A DNA stretch of 64,000 bases from Trichopria drosophilae (taxonomy: Eukaryota > Arthropoda > Insecta > Hymenoptera > Diapriidae), in the NCBI GenBank assembly GCA_030407085.1, contig CM059582.1, positions 23,015,001-23,079,000 on the forward strand. The letters run 5' to 3'. The notes beneath the pieces are model-generated. The model was not told the DNA's origin. It ran no database searches and was given only the letters and a program-made list of their open reading frames with translations. A program made the translations under genes and the position numbers. This document shows positions 12,237 through 25,729 of this stretch, piece after piece. Within the stretch, counting starts at the first letter, position 1. The number at the start of each line of letters is the position of its first letter.

Positions 12237-15200
12237 TTATTGAGTATTTCATACAGATCGTTTATTGAATTATGTTCAGTCGAATGTGACGTAACTGTAA
12301 ATTAGTCTTAATATGCTCGTGGAATTTTATTTCAATATATGAATAGTACCACGCTAATTTCACTTGTATTTTTAGATGATCATTGAGTACTGAACTATCG
12401 GCAACGTTCTCTATGAGATTAAAACCATATCCAGTTTCAAATCCTCAGATTATCTGGGACTCAGCTTGCGGGAATACTGATCTATTATCATGCTCCTATT
12501 ACTGAGGCTAAACACACATTGTAACTCGAACTGAAAAGTACATTCGATTAAGCTATACTTTTCTGACATAAGATATCTTACATGTTTTAATATTATGCTT
12601 ACTGCTCTCATACATTTTGTTTAATATATTTTCTACTGATAATACTGATGAAATCTAGTTAGTACTCGTTCAATTTTTCTCGGTTTAAAGAGCTCGACTT
12701 ATACATTTATCGTTTTGTTTACATTCGCTCACGTAAACTTTTGCAAAGAATTTTTTGTTAATGAATAAATAAGACAATAAATATTATATAAGATGATAAA
12801 TATTTTTAATTTTACTATTCGTAATTGATGAAACCCAGTTTGAATGTGCTTGAAACAAAGCATGAAAGAGCAGATTTCAATTTAGAAGACCATTTGCAGA
12901 GTTCAGGTGCTCATTTACATGTCAGAATCTGTTTTCAGAGTACATCCATGACGTTTTCCGTAATGCACAAAGGAACTTCATAGACAGCATGGATGTTCTT
13001 GAATAAATTATGTTCTACACAATATGTCGTTCATGTAATTTCATACTCTTTTATTAAAATAATTATATGACGTTGCCTGTATGAGCATGCAGAAGAATGA
13101 ATTACATTTTTTACATCTAATACATTATATCAATGTCACAAATATTTTACGTACTTTTTAATTAGAAAATTGTACTTAAAATTTCTTTGCCAATTACATA
13201 CAAAGAGAACAACAAAATCATCAGCCCTTTACACCTTAATATTGTTGAATGCGTTTTTCATAGATTATTACAAGAATTATTTTATTTATTAAGTGTATTA
13301 CTGCAGTTATATTTATAATAAAGGGGCCAATGTAGATGTAACATTTTTACGCATTTATATTTAATTTGTGAATTGAATAAAGACCAACTCAATGTTACGA
13401 AATTAGCATAATTTATGACCACATACATTTCATATTTTAGGAAAATAATATATCAATTCTAACAGAAATGTGTTGATCCAGAGGGAATTTAATTATGAAA
13501 TATCATGATTTGACCTATATCCTATAGCAATTTACTTCTAATTTTGTTGGTTATGAACCCTAACTTATGCATTACAGTTTTCCTTTAAACATTCTCAATA
13601 TTAATACTGAAAAAGTACAAATATTTATAATTTATCTTATCGTTTAGTTTTCTAAAATTTTTCTCCTTTTTTTCCAACTTTCATCCTTAGTATTGTATAC
13701 ATTATTGCCGATATTTAGAATTATCCTCGATTATAAATTGCAGTGCTCTCAAATTTTGTAGTACTTAATTGCTTTCGACGAATTCAATATTAGCCCATAT
13801 TTTGTGATTTGTGTGACGTTTTTCGCCGGGGGTATTACATTCGCCTATTTTTTGCGACAATCGATAACTTTTCCCTAGTTTTCATATTGTATTTGCTTTA
13901 TTGCTTTCGATGTTTTACGTCACGTTCCACATTTTTCATCGTATTTTAAGTTTTTTCGTCATAGCCAACATTTTACATTGTATTCAATATTTCTTCACTA
14001 CACACGGCAGTTTTCGTTTCATTTATAACTTCTGGACTATTTCGTTTTTATCTTACATATTTCAAATTTATATGTAAGCTGAAATCTATAAGTTCTGGGC
14101 ATAATTCAGAGTAATGTCGATGATAGTAGTATATTTGATAAGTATTGTTTTTTTTCGATCATCTTTATTGTCATTTTATGTCATTTGATGTCGTTTTTAT
14201 TAATAACTTTAAGTAGGTATGTAGATACAACTGAACAGCTAAGTATACGGTATATGTTTGATATTGTTTTCGATATTTTTTCAGATTAACGTACAAATTA
14301 ATCATCGTTGATTTACCAAATATTAAGAATCCAGAAATAGGTCATAATTAGTTCTACAGAACTCGGAGTAATCCGGTAAGATCTTATATTTACCTACTTC
14401 GATTTTATATTTTTTAACGATTGTGTAATTCATTTTTCTCTCCAAAACTACATGTAATTCATCATATATAACGAAATACATCGTGTAAATCGCTTATTTT
14501 TTTAAACCACAGTGATGTGATAATTGTAAGGTAAGTATTATTGAAAAATATTAGCAAGGTCATAATGTTTCATAATAAAACTTTTATTAGAATGAAGAAA
14601 TAGAAATAAATTATTTCTTTTGTTGGAATTCATTATTTAATGATTATTGTTTGCGCATTATTGAATGATTCGTGACTGTATAACCCACTATGATTTGTGA
14701 ATGCAATTATTACGAACATAACATAGTATCGGACATTTGTTTTTTCCGTTTCAATTCCATGGAAATTTGAATAAATTAGAATGAATCAATTAGTGTAAAT
14801 GTCATTACAATATTTTACATTAATTGTAAGATGCATTTTAATAATTCAGAAATTTCAATACATTTCAAACGATCTTACTAGAAACACATTCAATTACACA
14901 ATTTCATTCCGGAGCAAATTTTTAAGAATTTTTTATTACGATTTATAAAGATCAATATCAGATGTATTCTTCTTACAAGATTCTTACTGTTTTCATTTAT
15001 GTTTTCATCGATGCTTTTAGATCTTTATTATATAGAGACAATTGATCAATAAACAAAAATAGCACCTGTGTAAAATCGAGTTTTCTTTGAAAGAACAAAT
15101 TTTGATCTTTGTTTGTTAATAGGCTCAATAAATACTAACATATATTTCGCGCAATTTGTCGACTCCGCTTTCAACAATTTTTTTTCCGTGGAATGGTAGA

Positions 15201-15526
15201 CGAGGCTTGATTGATTTATTAGGTTAAATTACTTGGATTTGAAATAAGGCAATCTGTTTCTTATATTAGGATATTTTCTGTCTTGATAGAGAAACATTGC
15301 GTTTCGAATACGAACTAATTTTTAAAACTTATTAAGGTCCTTACTTTAGAATATTTAGGACAAAATAAAAGATATCGATTTTTTGAAAAAAAATCTACTT
15401 ATTTAAAAACGAATTGAAATTTTGTTCTGAAAATAGTGAAATCTTGTTAGTTTCAAAATGGTGTAGATTTAGTGGACTTTAATTGCAGGAAAATTCACTT
15501 CGTTTCAAGTAGAACACATATAAAAA

Positions 15527-15585
15527 AACACATAAAAAGAGACAGAGAGAGTGGGAGATAGATAGAGTAAATAGGTAGAAAAAAA
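15527..15585. repeat. Purine-rich low-complexity run
   Basis: Adenine-rich DNA followed by GA- and GATA-type simple sequence (GACAGAGAGAGTGGGAGATA). No function is apparent; it lies within a Syt7 intron. Confidence 0.5.
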
Positions 15586-16720
15586 TTTGTTAGTATGTTC
15601 CGTTTTTACACAAATATAGCGTTTTAGTAAAGATTCTTCTGAGAATATGAATAGGTATGACGAGAATTACTTAGAAGTTCATTTTGATTTACAAAGATGT
15701 TATTTTTGTATTCAATTTAATCATGTCCATTTTAGTATTTACTATCATTTTGATGTAAAATGACATTTATTTCAGATATTCCAAGTCATCACATTTCGAG
15801 ATACAGATAATAGATTGTAAATATCTAACAGGACATTGATGCACATGTTAATTAAACTATATTCCAATATATAGAAATCAATTTCGCGGTTTTAATCCTT
15901 CAAGCGGTCATTACTAATTGTATTTTTATTAATGGAAAATAGTAAACAGAAAAGTATTTTGTATCGTTCATTCTGAACAATGTTAGAATATTTTTAAAAT
16001 AATAAAATTATAGGTATCATTGACTAAAGCTACAATGCGTAATAATACGATAAATCAATGTACTTATCCATTTAAAATTAGATATATTTCTTGTTTAAAC
16101 CTGTCTCAAAATGTAACAAAACCTATCCTAACCATCTTTTTCAGAAATTTTGTTTCTATAATTCCAAATTTTTCAGGAATTACTGCCAAAAGATAAAAAA
16201 TAGAAACTGAATTCGAAATAATTAGTTCAATATTATTCTGCCAATTGAACGAGGTGTCATTCAGATTCCAGATGAAAACTGGTTTCAACAATTCGCTATG
16301 ATTTTTCGACCTGGCGTTATTTAATCTGATAGTAATTTGCAGTTAGTTGATAACATCAAATGTGTTAAATATTTAATGACTTATTTCAATGTGCCATAAA
16401 ATTTAAAATATTAAAGAAATGTAATAACACATGGAGTTTAGTTGTCACCGAAATAATCCTTCACTTTATGTTCAAAATATAATTTTTTATATGGCAATAC
16501 AAGGATAAAATATACAAAACCATAGAGTATAGTAACATACTTAATTTTGTTATTAACATATGTAATTAATACAAAACAAAATTTCGATACTTTGCTAATA
16601 AAAGGAATAGTGTATATTTTCTTCAAAGTATATCTTTCAAAGCCAATTTTATAAGGTATTAATCTGTAGCTCTATCCAAAAGCATCTGAGGAGATTAAAT
16701 TGGAATTCAGCATTGGTAAC

Positions 16721-16760
16721 AAAAAAATGGCCAGAGACTGGTACTATTTTCTACTAGAGG
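16721..16760. repeat. Fold-back fragment related to 11628-11748
   Basis: The string CCAGAGACTGGTACTATTTT followed by CTACTAG matches the right arm of the 11.7 kb element (CCAAAAACTGGATTCATTTT, then CTACTAG). No paired left arm was found, so it is probably a truncated copy. Confidence 0.35.
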
Positions 16761-18108
16761 TGCTACATTCCAAACTCTGATAAAGGAGACAATGATTATG
16801 GATTTTTTAATTACCCCAATAGGACGTTTTATACCTGTGGAACGTTTGGAATAGTTCCAGCTGTTATACCATTCTTATTCTATGAACGATCAAATGTCCG
16901 CCGTTCGTAATATTCTTTTGGAATATTGGAGACAAATCAAAAAATTTTGAAAAAATTCATATTAAAAAAACAAAGGCAAAAATTATCTCTGAATAGAAAT
17001 CAAACTCTACTACACCATTAGCTATCTTGGAAATTCACCATTCGGAGACAATTCCTCTTTGTCATTATTGTAAAAATAATGAATAATGGATACAAAGATT
17101 TTATTAAATAGTTTTCTTTCCCTTACATTTTCTTACCCTTCAAAGATTTGAACGAATTTAACGGAATCTTGATTGAAATATATTTAACTACCGCAAACGG
17201 TACAGGTTAGAAATGTGAATGGATCAGAATAATTATATTTTTAACAAATTTTCTAATATTCGAAAGGAATATTATGATATTCGATCATTCGATGTTTCCT
17301 GTAATACGAATGAATCATCATCTAGAACTATTTCCCGTATTCTGCAGAAATATTCTATCTATAGATGTGGTAGTGGAATATAAAATTTCCCATATACATT
17401 ATTTATAGAGTTGTTTTAATTTAAAATGATTGCTAGGTCTTTGTTGGAAATTTCCTTAGAATTCTACTTTAGAAATCTAGCTGGAGTACTTTCTGTGTTA
17501 TATATTATTTAGATTTGTTGTATGGCTAGTACATTAAGCTAATATTAGACATGGATAGATCCTGTTAGAGATCCAATTAGATCTAGAAACATCTGTATTT
17601 GATATGTTAATAACTACGTAAATCTAATTCGACCTAAACTTCGTTCCTGGGAATTTAATGAAGAATATTCGTTCTTTTAAAATTAGTTGTGGACTATCAT
17701 TATGTGATAATTTAAAATTTTATTTTTCCATTTAATTATATTAGAACATACAATGGTTTGTCCGTTAATGTGAACGAAGTTAATATTTCTTGTTCCGTTG
17801 AGTTAATTGTAGACTCACATCAATTACTTTAAATAGGGCCCCTGGGACCAACCAAAAATAATTCGTTGTAGGAAAACTAGCTACAATTTACCATAGTTGT
17901 CATTATTTTTCAACGTAACATTAGTGCTTGTGACGAAAATTGGTTATAAACGGTTAATATTAAATTAATATGAAAAACCACAAACATTTTTTTGTAAAAT
18001 ACATAATCACTCCATTAATGACGATTCTAACACAGAAAAATTGCTAATAAGAAATCTTAGAAAATGACTTATAAATTATGTTATGAAATAATATGGCTTT
18101 TTACTCAC

Positions 18109-18249
18109 CTGTATAATACGTAAAATTAACGTGGTACTTTGGAAATCATACTCCAGACTGAAGTGGATTTGACCTACGTTCTCGCTAGGTTCAGAATTGT
18201 CGATGTACATGTCTACCAGAGAGATCGATCTACTCTGCAGAAAGGCCTT
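18109..18249 (-). CDS. Syt7: Synaptotagmin-7, exon coding the start of C2A
   Basis: A 141 nt exon of 47 codons, phase 0 at both ends, with acceptor TTATTATAG before 18249 and donor ACAG|GTGAGT after 18109. The peptide starts KAFLQSRSISLVDMYIDN, continues EPSENVGQIHFSLEYDFQ and ends TTLILRIIQ. GQIHFSLEYDF is the first beta strand of C2A; the segment before it is the conserved insect Syt7 pre-C2A linker. A second usable acceptor, TTTCTGCAG, lies 15 bases further in, giving a start at 18234 and removing five residues (KAFLQ) without a frame change. Which acceptor is used, or whether both are, cannot be told from sequence. Confidence 0.95.
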
Positions 18250-21200
18250 CTATAATAAGATAAAAAACATACAATCGTTTAAACAAGGTAATAAATCAGT
18301 AATCTATAACAAGAAATCTTATACTGAAATCAATCCTACACTAATCAATTTCACATTTAAACGAAACAATTCGAAATTGGATTTTCAGGAAGTAGTCATC
18401 ATCCGAGTGGTAAACCCCTTGTAATTTGAAACGATAAAAAGAGAAAAAAAAACTGTGCATTCGACCCGCACGAACTTCCTGTATGGCTTTTTCAAACTGT
18501 CCATCGATCGTAATTTCATGCTCTTTTTATTGACATGAAAAACGAGAACGAAAAATGATTACAAAGGAATGCAGTTTGAAATCCTATACGAGACTTCTGA
18601 TGATCGAAATCGTTGAATGTTAATTTGATTATTGCTAAATTCAACGAATGGGAATTAAAAGCGTGCATATGAATTTTGAATACTTGTATCATCGAATCAT
18701 ATTTGCATGTCGAAATTATGAAAATGTGCTGATTTGCAATACAATTTCTACATTGTCTTTTTTCATAAAATATCGTTTAAACTTATATACTGGTATTTTT
18801 TCTGCATTCCTGCTTAATTAAAAGAATTTTCGTGTATTTGTTTAATTTCCTATATTTAAATAATGTTAATTTGGTTAAATTAATTAAATTGTTTCAAAAC
18901 AGCAAATAGTCATAATATTATCAAAAGATAATACGAATTAAACAAAACATGAACGCTGCGTTCACAAAATAGTGAAATTCAACTAAAGTCACCAATAAAA
19001 TCGATATGTCGGTACAAAAAGTCAAATGTAAGTTACAAGACAATTAATTTTCTTTGAAAGAGTTCTGAGATATATTGAGATATGAATATTGAATCTGTAC
19101 ATTCAAAGGGAATGTAATCATTCTGAATTTCAATTAAACGCTAAAATTAAAGAAACCTATTAAACATATTAGTTGCCTCTGACATTGCTGCAATAAAAGC
19201 GATATTGAAAATGTTGGTAAATTAAAATCCAATAAAATGGTTTAGCTGATAGTATGTTAAACTATAAAAGCTACAAATGGCTATAAATAGATGAACTTTT
19301 TTCCAATAGTTTAGAAATCACGTTCTCCATTTAATCAATTATCAATTAACTTCTTCAGTAGTTTTTCATTTAATTTTTGTAGGCAATTCAATGATAGCCC
19401 AAACTACAAATTTAGCAGTAAATTTAAAAAACAAAAAAAATTTGATCGCGTCGACACATTTTCATAATAGAAATTATAAAACGTTGGCTGTTCTCGATTA
19501 TTAAATGAAATTTTAGACAATTTCGATAGTTCAAAAGATATTTAAGAAGATTTGATGCAGAGTAATATTAAAGCCCGAGACCGTAAAGTATTTATTTAAG
19601 TTGAATATTATATAATATATGAACGTAAAAAACAGTAGAAATCAATTCTCTATTAACATATGTATTTGAAATTAATATATTAAATTGTAACATTTCTATA
19701 AATACAGATATTAATGCATAAAATCTGTAAAAAATTGTTAGTACACAATTAACAATGGCATGGTATCATAATGTCTCTTGATACCTCCATAAATTAATAA
19801 ACATTTATTCAAACTTAAAGACCGAATATTATATTCATGAAATTTGTCTATCCTTGAAATTACATTTAGTTTTTCCACGAAAACTACGGACAAATATATG
19901 TAGAGGTCGTATAAAATCTCATGGTCCTGCAGCTCTAGAAAAAGAGCAAAATTTCTTCATTTCGACCTATCATTCTATCTTCCACGTATTTACCCACCGT
20001 TGATATGATTAAAAGAGAAGTCGATTTATGATACTGATATAAAAATTTAAGTAGTTTTAATGTCACAATTTTGTTCACATTATTTATTTAAGATCTTCCG
20101 AAGGGGATGCACTTCGAATGTGATAAAATAGACTAGCGATTAATTAGAATTTCTGAATATGTCAGACATTTTTAGATTTATTGTTCCTAATTTTAATAAA
20201 AATCTGTTGTATTTTAAATTTTCTAGTTGCATCTTCTCTAGTAATGTTTTCTCATTTCACATTGTTATACTAAGCATTATTGTCATTATTATACATAAAA
20301 AACTTATATTACGTAAAAATCAATAAAACCGAAAAATTCGGATGAGACCAGTTAAATGCACCGTCGAATGAATGATAAGAATTTACTAATTTTTTAAAAA
20401 AGCAGATTTATAACCATGAACTCTACAATTCTTTTGCTGCCTGATGACAGTTTTTAAAAATAGTCTCAAGTAAGAGAGCAAACAAATTGTTGTCTGATAT
20501 ATATTTCAGGCTGTACAATATCAGAAAATAATTTCATTTTCAAAAAAATTGCCCAGTTTTGAAAACATTATTGTTTTTTTAATATCCATATATTGAAATA
20601 CATGCAAGAATTTATTTATCTCCGAAAAACAAGCATCCGTTCATCGACATATTTACGATGATAAGTCCACTGGTTTTATGGTTTACTAGGTAATTGAATA
20701 CGAATATGAAGTTGATTTAATCAATCAAAATAATCTAATTTGAAAGGTCAAGAGTTAAAAATTAATATGAAATTTGACTTCAGATTCAAAAATTTCCGTG
20801 TACCATCTTTTAAGACAGTTCGATGCCTAATCGCTCTTTTTTTTTAAATTTGACTTCACATACCACCCAAAACTTGTTACAGTTAATTTCGGAATCATTG
20901 TTTTGGTTTGTTTAACATTTTTCTATTTTTAATGTTAACTTTACTTGCTAGATTCTCGATTGTCGAATTTGGTACGAAATTTTAATAAAAGTTAAAGTTT
21001 ACAAAGATTATGAAATATATAACTTGTAATTGTACATTTTCATAGATTAGAAGATAAGTTCCAGATAGACTTAAAATTAAAGGTTAGGTTCTATCGGAAA
21101 TGTAACGCATACGAACATATCCACAGAACTTTTCCATTTGATCAAATTAAAAATATCTTTATTTCACGTCTATTGGCATCACACAATTCGTCCGCATCAA

Positions 21201-23399
21201 AATGTTAGTTTTTAGATTATTAAAGATATATTCACAGCTTTGAATATGAAAGGACAGCGGGGTTTCAAGGTTGTAAATTTCAGAAAAATGTTAAGAAATC
21301 GGATAATGACCTTACACATTTTAAGACTACCGTAACTTCCTTCTGAAAAATAACACATCTATTTCCTGATAAGTGAAACTTTATAAATGAATTGAATAAC
21401 TAATAAAGTAGGATCCTTTTCTAGCGTCCCAGAAAAAGGGTAAACAAAGGGAAATGCCCACGGCAGAAAAAACAAATATGTAGTGTAACCTTTATAACTT
21501 GAATGGAATGAAAGGTTGGAATATGTTGAATGTTCGACAAAAAATTAAAGGTCCTTCGGGAAGTTTATAAAAATTGCACGTATGGGAAATTTTAATAATA
21601 AATACATTATAAATTGCACGTAAAAACGGACAAGGTTATGAGATATTATAAATTTTAGTGGCGTTTTTTAAGAACTTCCCTTCTACGGAAAAAAACATTT
21701 TTTGTCTCATTTTGCTACTATACATACTCCGTAGGTTATAGTTGGACAAATATTGAATTACTTCTGTATAATACAACCATAATGTCTTCAGTTACATCCA
21801 CTGTTAAAAATTCCTTAGTTAATTTGACCATATGCACTTTATAATCAAAACGTCCTGTAAGTAGGTGGTCCACAAAATTGCGTCAATAGGGTTAAATAGA
21901 TAAAATTTGTTCAGTTTTATAAATTTGAGGTTGCCGAATCCGGGTCCTATAGCGAACGTTTTGTTTTTAGCTCTTCGTGTCTTGTAAAATAGGGTTTAGT
22001 TTGCAAAATAAATTATTTTCTCTATTATATTTCAGGAAATATATCTTCGAACAGAGACACGAATACCGGACATTGCCTTAGATAGTCACTTGTTTTTATG
22101 CCCACAACATTGTCTCACTAGAACAGTCCATTACTACTGCTAAATTTCGCTACAAGCTTTAGCCAGCGGGTTACTGACTGAAATCGAATTTTACGAGTAC
22201 AAACTGGATTTTATTTGATATAAATGTTTCATAAAATGTTTTTGAGGTAGCAGATTACGATTCAGGTGTTAAAAATAAGATGTATCGGATGAAAGCTGTC
22301 TTAATCACAGAAAAGTATGGCTAATTCATTTAGTTATTTCAAATATAAGAAAAATCATGATTTTTTATGATGAACACTGAATTTGAATCCAATATTAAAA
22401 ATGAAGTTATAATTATACCAATAAGTTACAGACCATGGCGTTTTTATGGACTTTCGTGTGCCCTGATTTAAAATTGAGAATTCTACCGCATAAAAATAAC
22501 TTTTAACACGTAAAGTTAAAAACAAACTTTAACCTCATATTAGGGGAACCGATAGCGAATCAAAAATGTGCAGTAGCCAATTTGGATTCATTGATCGCAA
22601 ATTAGTGGAAGTATGAACAACGTTAACGTATAAGAAATATTGACAGTAAATACATTAGGATTAATAACTGAAAAACAGTGAAAGTGATAAGATAATGCAA
22701 ATTTAGAGATTGATCTTCGACTTTCCGTTTTTCGAGCAGAAGAATTTGATTTTTGAATCATTACTTTTGTGTCTCACTTAGGTTATTGAAATTTCGCGAA
22801 GGTTACACCATCGCTCATTATGTATTTTGTGCTTTGTGAACAGTCCCCTTTGGTTTCTATTAGTATAGTAAACATTAATTGTGCTAGAAAAGAAGTCTTT
22901 TAACTAATTAAGGCTTGCTGTTTTAATTGTCGACATTGAAAATCTTGCGTTGTCTTTTCTAAGAAATGTGACTGGTAAGAAGTTTATTTTATTTAAAAGG
23001 TTTGTTTTTATCTAATTTTGACAATTTTAACCTAATATATATCCTAAGTCGAAAGACAAATATAACCAGACATTTTTAGATTATATTTACGTAGTTTTCG
23101 ACTAATTTTGTTTAACTGATTCCGACTTATCGAGATGTCAACTTTTATTAGTATTATTATTTGAGGAAGAATTACTATTTTTGTTACACGCATTAACACA
23201 AAATATATGATAACAAAACTGTTTTGCTCTACTACATAAATAATTCATGAACTTATAATCGGGGACATACTTCAACTTATTTTTTAGTGTTTTTATTTAT
23301 GATTGTACTGCATAAATAGGTAGATCAACAAAGCTTTTACATTTCATCAGAAAAAAAGAAAATTCTTTTAGTAGTTTGTTAATTAATCTTATACAATTA

Positions 23400-23790
23400 A
23401 TTTTTTTGCCGTCAAAAAATTACGTTTCGAAAATGACGGATTAATTTTAGAAAGCTTTTTTTTCATAGTACTTCGTATCTGGTGAGGTTTTAGGATTTTG
23501 AAGTAAAATGTGCAATTTGTAAAATGTCGCATCGAAAACGGCGGACCAAATTTTCTAAAAGTTTTTTCATAAAAAGTAGTACATAGAGGTTTTTGGTGTC
23601 ATGATTTTGTCTGAATAACAAAAAAGCTTTGCAAAATTTGATCTACCATTTTGGGTCCACCATTTTGAATTTTGTAAATACGACCTCAGATTCGAAAGTA
23701 GCGATCAAACCTTTCTGAAAATGTAGAGGTTTTCAAGCAATTCAGGAAGCACTTTGAACTCTTAAGCCTTCTCATTTGCCCAAAACAAAC
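23400..23790. repeat. Diverged direct repeats of a GGCGGACC-type family
   Basis: The block at about 23424-23500 (TTTCGAAAATGACGGATTAA, then TTTTCATAGTACTTCGTA) is repeated in the same orientation at about 23526-23610 (CATCGAAAACGGCGGACCAA, then TTTCATAAAAAGTAGTAC). A third relative, GGTCCACCATTTTGAATTTT, near 23654 is inverted. It resembles the GGCGGATCC arms of the 420-645 repeat. This is non-coding repetitive DNA. Confidence 0.4.
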
Positions 23791-24377
23791 ATACGTATCG
23801 ATCATTTTTCGGAGTTCGAAAAATATGCCACAACTTGCAGTCCAATCGGCTGTCACATTTGGGTAGCGTTACTTGTAAATGTGTCTGACAAATTTGCAAC
23901 CAATATACCGCTTCTACACGTACTGATTCAACAAGTGAAGTTCCCAAAGTACGGTTTTAGAACATTAATTCTAAAAGCTATAGTTAGAAATAAATCAAAG
24001 TAAAAATTTTCACAAATTCACTTAAAGCAAAATTAGACTCTCGTAGTTTTTATTCTATGATAAGTCCATCTTATTTTCAATAAATGTTAGCATTTCAGAG
24101 ATTCGATTAATGAAATAGTGGATTTTTAAAAGAATGGCAAAGAGTTACAGTAAGAAATTTCAATATCAATGTAATGTGCAGGTAGTAAAATGTTCAATTT
24201 GCATAAATTCCCGTGTTTCTATTATACACATCACTATAAGGGTTTGATTTTTTCAATAATATAAACAAAGTGGTTTTCTAAATGTAATTTAAGTCAAAAG
24301 TTCTGTGGGTTCACCCAAATGTGATATATTACACATCCACACAAGACAAATTCTTTATTTCAGCCTGGGTATCTCAC

Positions 24378-25500
24378 CATGACTACTGCATGTTTTTTGG
24401 GTCGCTGAATCCGAATACGAGGTCCGTTTAACCCAACAAGTCAATTTTTTGACCTTACTGTTGCCGTATTTTGATTACGTTATATGGTTATTGGGTGATA
24501 AAGTTATAGAGTTAGAGATTTAAATCTTTATCGGGTTGTGAGTTGAAAAACCGCTGTGTTACCTGGTTTTAGGTTTAAAATTAAAAATACTAAAGTTTGC
24601 GACTATCGGATTTAAAAATTTTAATTGATTTTGGAATCTTATTTGGAGGTTATGGTAACAAAAAGATTTTTTACGGTTAAACCGACCTAGGATTTGGATT
24701 CAGCGACATGAAAAATATGTAGTATGTGCAGCAAAAACCCCAAGTCAAAGAAAGATTTTTTAGTTGATTTTGGAGTTATTTTTTTCAGATAATGGCTAAA
24801 GCCTGACAAGCTGAAATTAAAGCGACTTCGGATTCAGATTCAGAGACTCCAAAACATACATTAATCTGTAGACTGCCGGAAAATCTATATATATAGATTT
24901 CAATAAATAATTCACCGAATTCGATAAAAATCAATACCCTGGAGTTTTTAGGTCGCTGATTACGAATCTCGTGTTAGTTTTCAAAAATTCAAAATGGCGT
25001 ATCCAATATGGCGGGGAAAATTATCTAAACGACAGTATACGCTGCAGCAGACTACTGATGGAAGCAGATGTGCTTTCGTTCTCATGATCACGGACCAAGA
25101 AGTGGAAATGTTATTTTTGGAAAACTAACATCAGATTCATGACCCCAAAAACCCCCGCGTAACAAATTTTAAACAACTTCGTTTAAATTTAAAGGAGAAA
25201 AGTGATGTTGAATTATTTCCAACCGTTAGTCGCCGCGAAGTCTATATATAGACTCTGCGTGTGAGTGGAACTTTCTATAAGATATTTTTAAGCTATAGCA
25301 ACATCATTTTGGAATTTTTAAAGGTGAATAAATTCTATCAATACCCGTCAGTCTACAGGTTAAATACAGTGAAGTCGAAGAAACATATTGTTTAGTTGAT
25401 TGTGGGGTATTTTTTTGAGGTTATGACCAAACCCTGACGTGCTGGAGTTATACCGACTTCGGAATCGGATTCAGCGACCCAAAGACATACAGAATACATA
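24378..25500. repeat. Composite of GTCGCTGAATCCGAATCC-family fold-back repeats
   Basis: 24380-24740 is one palindromic unit: GGGTCGCTGAATCCGAATAC near 24401 pairs with GGATTTGGATTCAGCGACAT near 24692. Two further right-arm-like copies follow in direct orientation, ending CGGATTCAGATTCAGAGACT (about 24832) and CGGAATCGGATTCAGCGACC (about 25464). Between them, 24935-25150 is a related palindrome with ends TTTTTAGGTCGCTGATTACG and CATGACCCCAAAAA. Small dyads TCTATATATATAGA (24886) and AGTCTATATATAGACT (25227) flank it. No transposase frame is present. Confidence 0.65.
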
Positions 25501-25586
25501 CTCGAGCAGAAATTTGTTCAGGCCCTGATTAGGGTGTAACGCTTTTGGTCAGGCCCTGTTCAGGGCCCTAATAAATTTCTACTCGG
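25501..25586. mobile_element. 86 bp fold-back element
   Basis: The left end CTCGAGCAGAAATTTGTTCA pairs with the right end ATAAATTTCTACTCGG, and the interior carries AGGCCCTGATTAGGG and CAGGCCCTGTTCAGGGCCCT, so nearly the whole element folds back. It abuts the right-arm repeat ending near 25500. It is too short to encode anything and is best described as a MITE or its deletion product. Confidence 0.6.
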
Positions 25587-25729
25587 ATAGTGAGATAACC
25601 AGACAGAAACAATTTTTTTTTGTGGCTGTGTTATTTATTATAACTAAACTAAACAATTTATTTCGTAAATGTGAAATTGTTGTGATAGTATTGTATTATA
25701 GAATAAATTTTTAGTGATTTGGTACTTAC

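Larger units (their letters stand above)
10155..18108 (-). other. Syt7 intron, 8.0 kb
   Basis: A phase-0 intron with donor ACAG|GTGAGT at 18108 and acceptor ATAG at 10156-10155. It is AT-rich throughout. It contains MITE-like inverted repeats at 11628-11748 and 11844-12236, a purine-rich low-complexity run near 15527-15585 and a solo fold-back fragment near 16721-16760. Short open frames here (for example 10103-10402, 10947-11135, 16106-16291 and 16438-16626 on the minus strand) show no recognisable domain. Confidence 0.85.
18250..25729 (-). other. Syt7 intron, 7.5 kb
   Basis: A phase-0 intron with donor CATCG|GTAAGT at 25729. It is AT-rich to about 23.4 kb, with no gene seen. Repeats cluster near its 5' end: 23400-23790, 24378-25500 and 25501-25586. 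The open frames at 18197-18424 and 23776-24003 are chance or repeat-derived. Confidence 0.85.
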
